Below are positions 12,868 to 19,762 of a stretch of 26,559 bases of DNA, piece by piece. A model generated the notes under the pieces. The model saw nothing but the letters and a program-made list of their open reading frames with translations, did no database searches and had not been told where the DNA came from. Position numbers and translations under genes: made by a program. Source of the DNA: a virus; IMG/VR virus record IMGVR_UViG_3300015091_000009, positions 1 through 26,559 of that record; one strand, given 5' to 3'. How positions within the stretch are numbered: the stretch's first letter is position 1; each line of letters opens with the position of its first letter.

Positions 12868-15276
12868 ATGCCCATTAAGAAAATCCTAATGAAGTCAGGT
12901 GTAAATCGTGAAAATACACGGTATTACACAGAAGGCGGATGGTACGACTGCGATAAAGTTCGTTTTCGTCAAGGCTCACCTCAAAAACTAGGAGGGTGGA
13001 CTAGGATTTCTGACTCTACCTATACAGGTGTATGTCGGTCTTTATGGGCATGGGAATCTCTATACTCGGTTACACTTATCGGTGTAGGGACTAACGAAAA
13101 GTTTTATGTCTCTCGCGGAGGTAATTATTATGATATTACTCCTATCCGTACTGCAACTAATTTAACTTCTCCCTTTACAGCTACTACAGGGTCTAAAACT
13201 ATTGCAGTTTATGCACCTCTTCACGGCTGTATTAATGGTGATTTTGTAACGTACAATGGGGCTACGGCTCTTGGTGGTGCGATTACCACAACCATACTTA
13301 ACGCTGAGTTTCAGATAACTTACGTTGACGAAGACAACTATACAATTACAACTACAGCTACAGCAACCAGTGGAGACACTGGGCACGGGGGTACACCTCG
13401 CGCTGTCTACCAAATTAATATAGGTCCTGAGTATCAAACACCTTTATCTGGTTGGGGTACTGGAGGTTGGGGATTAGGTGCATGGGGTATAGGTGACCCA
13501 AGCCCAGAAGCAATACGCGTATGGTCTCAAAGTAATTATGGGGAAGACTTGATATTTGGTCGCCGTGGTGGAGCTATGTATTATTACTACGCTTCCAGAG
13601 GTGTTACGCCTTCTTTAGTTACTATAACTAATGCGTCTCCTGCGGTTGTTACTGTACCTCTTGATGTTATTACAGCGGCTAATCAGTATAAAGAAAACGC
13701 GCCTTTAATGTTTGATACTACAGGGGCTCTTCCTGCAGGGGTTACTACGGGTACTATTTACTATGTTCGTAACTACTTAAATGCAGGCGCATCGTGTACG
13801 TTTAATCTTTCTACTACGCCTAAAGGACCTTACGTTAACACTTCGTCAGCAGGGTCAGGTACGCACTCTATATCCATCCGTGCAGTACCACTTACTCAAA
13901 TTAACGGGGCATACGAAGAGAATCCAGTCACTATTACTATTGCAGTGCCAGCGGTCATAACGCTGACTGATACGGGTTCATACTCAGACGGTATGGGTAT
14001 ATATTTTGATTCGTCTGGTGCGCTACCCACAGGGCTTTCTACTGGGGTCATTTACTACGTTCAAAATTATGTAACAGCTTCTGGGGTATCTACGTTTAAT
14101 GTAGCGTTGACTCCTAATGGCACGTCAATTACTACAACGGGCACACAATCAGGCACTCAATATACTTATTTAGCTGTACCAGCAGTCCCTGTAATTCAAA
14201 ACTACATTGCTGTTTCAGATACCTATCGGTTTGTATTTGCTTTTGGGTGTAATGATTACGGTACAGAAGTTCAAAGTCCTTTGCTTGTACGCTGGTCTGA
14301 CCAAGAGAATGCGGCAATCTGGACACCTCTCACAACAAATCAAGCAGGGTCAATCACACTTACTCGTGGTTCTCAGATTATTACAGCGCTGCAAACTCGT
14401 CAAGAGGTTCTAGTTTGGACAGACTCCACGCTCTACTCTATGCAGTATTTAGGCTACCCGCTGGTGTGGAATGCACAGCTTATGGGAGATAATATCTCTA
14501 TTGTAGGTGAGAATGCAGCGGCGCTTGCTTCGGGTGTTGTGTATTGGATGGGGCGGGATAAGTTTTATAAGTATGATGGTCGTGTGCAGACTCTTAATTG
14601 TGACCTTAGAGAGTACGTATTTGGAAACTTTAACTCACTGCAAAATCTACAGACTTATGCGGGGACAAATGAAGGGTTTAATGAAGTTTGGTGGTTCTAT
14701 TGCTCAGAAAACAGTACATCAGTTGACCGCTATGTGGTTTACAATTACCTCGAAGACATATGGTATTACGGCACGATGGGTCGTACCGCTTGGCTCGATA
14801 CTGGGATTTTAGAGTTCCCTCTCGGTGCAACTTATGTTAATAATCTCGTAAATCATGAAAGCGGTGTTGATAATAATGAAGTAGCTAATACTGAGTCTAT
14901 CGAGTCTTATATTACAAGTTCTGAAGTTGATATTGATGACGGGCATCAATTTGTGTTTATTCGCAGGGTACTTCCAGATATAACCTTTAGGGGTTCAACT
15001 ACAGAAAACCCAACAGCTACGCTGTCTATTATGCCTATGTTAAACTCTGGTTCGGGGTATACAGACCCTGCATCTGTTGGAGGAAGTACGATTCCAGGAA
15101 ATGAAGCTGACGTAACGCGTACAGCCACTGTGCCTATTGAGCAGTTTACAGGGCAAGTCTTTATTCGTGTGCGCGGTAGACAGTTTGCCTTTAAGGTTTA
15201 TAACAACCAATTAGGTTCTATGTGGCAGATGGGTGCTATGCGGCTCGATATGAAGACTGATGGCCAACGAGGTTGA
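12868..15276 (+). CDS. P22 gp10-like packaged-DNA stabilisation/tail protein, enlarged
   Basis: An 802-residue tail protein. The N-terminus (GVNRENTRYYTEGGWYDCDK, VRFRQGSPQKLGGW) is the signature of the phage stabilisation family containing P22 gp10, which closes the portal channel and joins the tail needle or fibres to the head. Conserved late segments include WSDQENAAIWTPL, RQEVLVWTDSTLYSMQYLG, GRDKFYKYDGRVQTL and VFIRVRGRQFAFKVYNN. P22 gp10 has about 470 residues; this one is longer because of a beta insert at about 95-185, a Trp/Gly module at about 192-205 (GWGTGGWGLGAWG), and two related modules at about 257-342 and 361-438. It lies between endolysin and jelly-roll genes. Confidence 0.8.
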   Translation: MPIKKILMKSGVNRENTRYYTEGGWYDCDKVRFRQGSPQKLGGWTRISDSTYTGVCRSLWAWESLYSVTLIGVGTNEKFYVSRGGNYYDITPIRTATNLTSPFTATTGSKTIAVYAPLHGCINGDFVTYNGATALGGAITTTILNAEFQITYVDEDNYTITTTATATSGDTGHGGTPRAVYQINIGPEYQTPLSGWGTGGWGLGAWGIGDPSPEAIRVWSQSNYGEDLIFGRRGGAMYYYYASRGVTPSLVTITNASPAVVTVPLDVITAANQYKENAPLMFDTTGALPAGVTTGTIYYVRNYLNAGASCTFNLSTTPKGPYVNTSSAGSGTHSISIRAVPLTQINGAYEENPVTITIAVPAVITLTDTGSYSDGMGIYFDSSGALPTGLSTGVIYYVQNYVTASGVSTFNVALTPNGTSITTTGTQSGTQYTYLAVPAVPVIQNYIAVSDTYRFVFAFGCNDYGTEVQSPLLVRWSDQENAAIWTPLTTNQAGSITLTRGSQIITALQTRQEVLVWTDSTLYSMQYLGYPLVWNAQLMGDNISIVGENAAALASGVVYWMGRDKFYKYDGRVQTLNCDLREYVFGNFNSLQNLQTYAGTNEGFNEVWWFYCSENSTSVDRYVVYNYLEDIWYYGTMGRTAWLDTGILEFPLGATYVNNLVNHESGVDNNEVANTESIESYITSSEVDIDDGHQFVFIRRVLPDITFRGSTTENPTATLSIMPMLNSGSGYTDPASVGGSTIPGNEADVTRTATVPIEQFTGQVFIRVRGRQFAFKVYNNQLGSMWQMGAMRLDMKTDGQRG
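13636..14181 (+). repeat. Two diverged tandem beta modules inside the gp10-like gene
   Basis: Module 1 (about 13636-13893) and module 2 (about 13948-14181) share a strand, then FD(T/S)(T/S)GALP(A/T)G(V/L)(T/S)TG.IYYV(R/Q)NY, then STFN-type and G...T...G.GT/T..Y strands and an AVP end. Similarity is clear at protein level only. The boundaries are approximate. Confidence 0.7.
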
Positions 15277-15282
15277 CACTAG

Positions 15283-15912
15283 ATGAGTAACTTACCTCAA
15301 ACCCCCAAAGCACCGAGCTTACCTTTTGCTACAGTACAGTATGAGCAGCGGTATATTGACCAACTATGTAACGTACTGCGGCTTTATTTTAATCAGCTTG
15401 ATAACGTCATAAAGCAAATACTTAGCATAGGGGGAGGCTCTGTTATAAGTTTCCCAAACGGTAGTTTTTATTTGACTACGCAGCAGACGATACCTGTTAT
15501 AAACACAGCCTATGCTATACCGTTTAACAATACGGCTATATCAAACCAAGTTGCTATTGGAACAACTACATCACACATCGTAACCAGCGTGGCTGGGTAC
15601 TACAACTTTCAGTTCTCAGCGCAACTTGCTAAGACTTCTGGTAGTACGATGTCTGCATGGATATGGCCTAGAGTAAATGGGGTGGATATTGTTGATTCTA
15701 ATACTAAGCTTCAACTAACAGGGTCTGGGTCTTCTGAGCTTGTAGCGGCGTGGAATTTTGTGCTTCCTATGAACGCTGGAGATTATTTTGAGCTTTACTG
15801 GGCATCTGACCATGTTGACGTTATATTAAAAGCCGCTGCGAGTAATGCGTTCTCTCCTGCAATACCGCCAGTTATCCTTACCGCTACGTTTGTTTCGGCA
15901 CTATACTCATGA
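15283..15912 (+). CDS. Tail-associated protein with jelly-roll (C1q/TNF-like) C-terminus
   Basis: A 209-residue protein. A Pro-rich start (LPQTPKAPSLPF) and a short helix (YEQRYIDQLCNVLRLYFNQL) precede a trimeric-looking beta domain from about residue 75: GYYNFQFSAQLAKTSG, SAWIWPRVNGVDIVDS, WNFVLPMNAGDYFELYWASD, with a final hydrophobic strand VILTATFVSAL. This order of strands is typical of C1q/TNF-like jelly rolls found as phage fibre heads and baseplate adhesins. The N-terminal helix would trimerise it or dock it to the tail. It may be a second host-binding protein besides the fibre at 9601. No convincing ribosome site is visible. Confidence 0.6.
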   Translation: MSNLPQTPKAPSLPFATVQYEQRYIDQLCNVLRLYFNQLDNVIKQILSIGGGSVISFPNGSFYLTTQQTIPVINTAYAIPFNNTAISNQVAIGTTTSHIVTSVAGYYNFQFSAQLAKTSGSTMSAWIWPRVNGVDIVDSNTKLQLTGSGSSELVAAWNFVLPMNAGDYFELYWASDHVDVILKAAASNAFSPAIPPVILTATFVSALYS

Positions 15913-15939
15913 TATTATTAGCTAAACTTTGGAGGTATC

Positions 15940-16368
15940 GTGAGCGATTTAGCAACCCTTGGCAATATGCCAAAAATCTTAGAATTAGAAGCCCTTATGA
16001 AGGCTATGCCACAGGTAGAGTCTCCCGCACAGCACTATCATCTAGAAGGTGTTTACTGTCGGGCTCTTTTTATTCCTAAAGGCTGTTTGCTCACGGGTAA
16101 AATTCACAACCACGAAAGTATTGGTATTCTAGCTCAGGGTACACTTCGCATCACAAACGGTGAGACTTCTACAGTCGTTACCGCACCTTACATCACAGTA
16201 GATAAGCCCGGTATTAAAAGACTCGGCTACGCTGAAACAGATTGCACATTTATCACAGTTCATCGTTCAGATAAAACGTCTATGGAAGAGCTTGAAGAAG
16301 AGCTTGTTTCTAACTCGTTTGAAGAGTATGAACATAAAACACAACAGTTAATTGGGGAAAGTTTATGA
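15940..16368 (+). CDS. Cupin-like phage protein
   Basis: A 142-residue protein whose centre fits a small cupin barrel. GVYCRALFIPKGCLLTGKIH (37-56) is followed by NHESIGILAQGTLRITNGET, APYITVDKPGIKRLGYAETD and CTFITVHRS. His 56 and His 58 sit where cupins bind metal, and LAQGTLRI carries the usual Gly turn. The C-terminal tail is acidic and helical (MEELEEELVSNSFEEYEHKT). GGAGG at 15931-15935 lies four bases before the GTG start. Similar proteins are scattered in podovirus late regions; no reaction can be assigned, and a structural or sugar-binding role is possible. Confidence 0.68.
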   Translation: MSDLATLGNMPKILELEALMKAMPQVESPAQHYHLEGVYCRALFIPKGCLLTGKIHNHESIGILAQGTLRITNGETSTVVTAPYITVDKPGIKRLGYAETDCTFITVHRSDKTSMEELEEELVSNSFEEYEHKTQQLIGESL

Positions 16369-18065
16369 GTTGGGTAGGCGTAATGGTCGGCGTAGGGGTC
16401 GGCGCAGCTGCAGGTGGTGGTATGTCTGCACTTAATGGTGGTAGTACTGGAGATATTTTAAAAGGCGCACTTATTGGTAGTGCTACGGGTGCTGTTACTG
16501 GAGGTGTGGGTAGTGCTTTATCAGGCCCTGCAGCGGGCGCTGTAAGTGGTGGTGCTGTAGGTGGTGGTGCTGGCGGTACTGGCGGTGCTGTTGGTGGTGG
16601 TACTGGCGGTGCTATAGGTAGTACAGGGTCTACTATCGCTACTACTACAGCTGACCAGTTAGCCCAACAAGCCGTTCAACAAGGGGTATCCAAAACAGCT
16701 GAACAGGGGATTGCATCAGCAGCTTCTAACGCAATACCTTCTACTTTTGGTAGTGGGCTTGGTACTGGAGGTACTGAAGTAGTTGGGAGTAGTGTAGGTG
16801 GTAATCTTGGTGCATCAGGTAATCTTGCACTAAACAACGCTCTTACGGCCAGTAGTGTAAATGCAGGTGAAGCTGGTGCAGTAGGCGGAGCGGCTGGGGG
16901 TGCAGCCCCCACAACATTTATTCCACAAGAAGGCTTAGGTGGGGTGGTAGATAAAGGAGTATCTCCTAATGCTGCTGCAGGGTATAAACCTCCAATAGAA
17001 TCTACATGGGGTCAACGATTAGCCGATACGATGGGTGCTGATTTAGGTACAGTAGGTAATAAAGTTGCCGGAGGGGCAATCCAAAACTCAGTATATGGCG
17101 CGGGTATTGGAGGTCTTTCTGCTGCTGCACAAGGCAAAGATATTGGTAAAGGTATGTTAACTGGGGGTGCTGCTGGTGGATTTGGTGGTGCTGTTGGTGC
17201 AGAGTTAGGTCAAGCTGGCGGTGCTGTTGGTGAGTTTGCTACTGCTCATCCTACAATTACAGCTGGGGGTATTAGTGCATTGGCTGCTCCTGTTATGGAT
17301 GCTACGTTCCAACCTTCTGAGCAATTTGCAGATACATCATCTCCGTTCAATACTAAATGGCGTATGAGTAAAGACTACAAGCCTTATATTTCTAAAAACG
17401 GTGCGTTCCCTTATGCAGAAGGCGGTATTACTGACTTAGATGTATATGACCAAACTCCAAAAATGCAAAGTCCTGGAACGCTCGACATTCCTAACCGTAA
17501 TGAAGTAGCAAACAATCAAGGGTACATGGGCGACTCTGTACAAATGATGGCACGCGGGGGTATGGCGTATGCAGATGGCGGCGTTTTAGGTGCTTTGCCG
17601 GGAAGCGATATTATGAAGAGCGTATATGATACGACTCCAGGGGATATGATATCCCCTGATTTAACTAAGTTCTTATTTGGTACGCCTGATGACCAATTAA
17701 CAGAAGAACAGAAAGCTAAGAAGAAAGAGTTGTTAGCGCAACAAGGTCAAGCACAAGGTATGGCACACGGTGGTATTTCTGATTTAGGAGGGTATTCTGA
17801 TGGTGGACGACTGCTTAAAGGCCCTGGCGATGGCGTTTCTGACGATATTCCTGCTTCTATTGGTGGTAAGCAACCTGCTCGATTGGCTGAAGGGGAATTT
17901 GTGGTTCCTGCTCGTATCGTATCTGAATTGGGTAATGGTTCAACAGATGCTGGGGCTAAACGTCTCTACCAAATGATGGAGCGTATTCAGTCAGACCGCA
18001 AAAAAACAACTGGTAAGGGTAAGTTTTCAGATAACCCTAAAGCCTACAAACACTTGCCAGCATAG
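16365..18065 (+). CDS. Gly/Ala-rich internal virion-type protein with GPGDG C-terminal domain
   Basis: A 566-residue protein. Residues 1-90 are an extreme Gly/Ala zipper (VGVGVGAAAGGGM, GAVSGGAVGGGAGG), likely membrane-active; further Gly-rich patches fall at about 240-310. The second half bears repeated tags, YAEGGI, MMARGGMAYADGG and GMAHGGISDLGGYSDGG. From 481 a compact C-terminal domain follows: GRLLKGPGDGVSDDIPASIG, PARLAEGEFVVPARIVSELG, GNGSTDAGAKRLYQMMERI, then a basic tail. I recognise this GPGDG...GEFV(V/I)PA...LGNGS domain from large uncharacterised phage virion proteins; its function is unknown to me. Membrane-interacting ejection protein is the working guess. Confidence 0.6.
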   Translation: MSWVGVMVGVGVGAAAGGGMSALNGGSTGDILKGALIGSATGAVTGGVGSALSGPAAGAVSGGAVGGGAGGTGGAVGGGTGGAIGSTGSTIATTTADQLAQQAVQQGVSKTAEQGIASAASNAIPSTFGSGLGTGGTEVVGSSVGGNLGASGNLALNNALTASSVNAGEAGAVGGAAGGAAPTTFIPQEGLGGVVDKGVSPNAAAGYKPPIESTWGQRLADTMGADLGTVGNKVAGGAIQNSVYGAGIGGLSAAAQGKDIGKGMLTGGAAGGFGGAVGAELGQAGGAVGEFATAHPTITAGGISALAAPVMDATFQPSEQFADTSSPFNTKWRMSKDYKPYISKNGAFPYAEGGITDLDVYDQTPKMQSPGTLDIPNRNEVANNQGYMGDSVQMMARGGMAYADGGVLGALPGSDIMKSVYDTTPGDMISPDLTKFLFGTPDDQLTEEQKAKKKELLAQQGQAQGMAHGGISDLGGYSDGGRLLKGPGDGVSDDIPASIGGKQPARLAEGEFVVPARIVSELGNGSTDAGAKRLYQMMERIQSDRKKTTGKGKFSDNPKAYKHLPA

Positions 18066-18074
18066 GAGACAGAC

Positions 18075-19340
18075 ATGGCAGCAAAAAAAGCAGCAACACC
18101 TTATGCATATAAATATGTAGCACCTAACGCTAAAAATGCAGGGAAAGCTACAGGCGCAGTACCGACTAAAGACCAGGCTAAACAAGGATTAATAGACCAA
18201 CAAAAAGGTATTATATCTTTACAGAATATATACTTGAAGTCAGGTACTCCTGCTCAAAAAGCGGCTGCTCAAGGTAAAATAGATGCCGCTAATAAACAAA
18301 TTGATACTTATAAGTCTAAAGATTTTGTTATGAGTAATACGGACTATATGAATAGTCCTCAAATGCAAATCTTTACTAGTAACCCTAATAACGTAAAGTT
18401 TCTTAACAATAGTACTGACCCATCGGCGGTATCGTTTAGAGCAGACCAACTTAAAGCACAGTATGGCGGTGTTCTAGGAGCCGATGGTAAGCCTGCGTTT
18501 GATGATAAGTATTTTACAGGACTTGCTTCTGGTAAGTATGACCCTAAAGCTTTCAATGCAGACTTATCAAAGATTGCTACGGCAGAGATGACTAACCCTA
18601 ATTACGGTACTGACTATACTAAGGTAGCTGGCGGTACAACGGGGAAAATATACCAAGGAGATTTGGCTAAACTAGCTGGGGACCCTGCAGCACTGATAAA
18701 AGCTCAAGCAGCTAATAAAGCTGCTATTGATGCAGCTAAAACAAAAACAGACGCGGATAAACTCAAAGTTGACCCAAATAAATTAGCTATATCTCAAAAA
18801 GCCTATGATGAAGATTATAAACCCTTTACAACAGATACTTCTGGGTATAATTCGATGTATACCGGGACTCCTAATAAAAGGCTTACGCAAAGTGCAGCAG
18901 ATACAGATGCTAACGCTTCTCTTGATAGAGGTATTGCATCACTAGCAAAAGCTAATATGCCTTCGACTGCTCCTGCTACTGGAGGGGCGCCAAGCACTGC
19001 GCCTGTTTTAAATAACGTAGCAAGAGTAGCTCCTGGAACTACAGGGCTACCTACAACAACACCTGGACTAATATCTGCACCAACAGCGCCAGTAGGGTAT
19101 GTTCCACCCAAATTACAAAGTACTGCACTTAATACAGCGCCTGTAGGGAGTTTGCCGCTTACTACGCCTGGGATTATAGGGCTTCCACCAAAACCTGTGG
19201 TGCCTCCTGTTACTCCTACTAAAATGAAAAAAGGTGGTATTGCCACGCTACCGGCAACTAATAAGTTTGTTGAGAAATCTCGAAAAGTACCCATGACAGG
19301 TATTGCTAAATCACTTGGTGTTAAGATGGGTAAAAAATGA
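18075..19340 (+). CDS. Low-complexity virion-cluster protein with Pro-rich tail
   Basis: A 421-residue protein with no recognised enzyme domain. Residues 1-285 are Lys/Ala/Asp/Tyr-rich and mainly helical (QAKQGLIDQQKGIISLQNIY, AAQGKIDAANKQIDTYKSKD). From about 295 to 385 it is Pro/Thr-rich with repeated phrases of the type TTPG(L/I)I and APV. It ends MKKGGIATLPATNKFVEKSR, then MTGIAKSLGVKMGKK, so it carries the genome's GG(I/M)A tag near the C-terminus. AGGAG (18064-18068) overlaps the previous stop and is well spaced for the ATG. It overlaps the GNAT-like gene by ATGA. An internal-virion role is inferred from the block it belongs to. Confidence 0.6.
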   Translation: MAAKKAATPYAYKYVAPNAKNAGKATGAVPTKDQAKQGLIDQQKGIISLQNIYLKSGTPAQKAAAQGKIDAANKQIDTYKSKDFVMSNTDYMNSPQMQIFTSNPNNVKFLNNSTDPSAVSFRADQLKAQYGGVLGADGKPAFDDKYFTGLASGKYDPKAFNADLSKIATAEMTNPNYGTDYTKVAGGTTGKIYQGDLAKLAGDPAALIKAQAANKAAIDAAKTKTDADKLKVDPNKLAISQKAYDEDYKPFTTDTSGYNSMYTGTPNKRLTQSAADTDANASLDRGIASLAKANMPSTAPATGGAPSTAPVLNNVARVAPGTTGLPTTTPGLISAPTAPVGYVPPKLQSTALNTAPVGSLPLTTPGIIGLPPKPVVPPVTPTKMKKGGIATLPATNKFVEKSRKVPMTGIAKSLGVKMGKK

Positions 19341-19762
19341 AAGTAGCTCCCGTTTGCACAGACTACGTTCATCAGACATGGCCTAAAGTAAAAGACTTTC
19401 TTTTAGCTGGAATACTTGAAGGTGCGGATACCGCGCATCAAAATAATGTATATAATATAGACCATGTACTGGGCTATGTAGCTTCTGGTGAATGGGAGTT
19501 ACTTGTTGCTGTTGATGAGGACAATACCATTCATGGAGCTGCTACAGTATCTTACGTAAATTACCCTTTGCACAGAGTAGCGTTTATTACTTCTATTGGC
19601 GGTAAGTTTGTGTGTACAAAAAGCACAGTAGCTCAGATGAAAGACTTTTTAAAATTACGTGGGGTAACGATGATACAAGCTTACGGCAGAGAGTCTATAT
19701 CCCGCTTGTGGCAACGCCATAACTTTAAACCCCGCAGTACTCTACTGGAATTGCAATTATGA
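19337..19762 (+). CDS. GNAT-like phage protein (T7 gp13-type internal protein possible)
   Basis: A 141-residue protein with the strand-helix order of an N-acetyltransferase fold: WPKVKDFLLAGILEG helix, EWELLVAVDEDNTIHGAATV strand pair, HRVAFITSIGGKFV strand, TVAQMKDFLKLRGVTMIQAY helix and strand, then GRESISRLWQRHNFKPRSTL ending. No clear acetyl-CoA loop (Q/R-x-x-G-x-G/A) is visible; GGKFVCTK lies in that position, so catalysis is doubtful. Similar proteins are encoded amid internal virion protein genes of T7-like phages (gp13 position). It overlaps both neighbours by ATGA. A catalytically inactive structural or assembly role is as likely as acetylation. Confidence 0.6.
   Translation: MKVAPVCTDYVHQTWPKVKDFLLAGILEGADTAHQNNVYNIDHVLGYVASGEWELLVAVDEDNTIHGAATVSYVNYPLHRVAFITSIGGKFVCTKSTVAQMKDFLKLRGVTMIQAYGRESISRLWQRHNFKPRSTLLELQL

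Noticed and set aside
18815-19372. Minus-strand open frame of about 185 codons
   Set aside because: It is the antisense of the Pro/Thr-rich end of the 18075 gene, with no ribosome site and Val/Gly/Pro composition typical of a reverse shadow.
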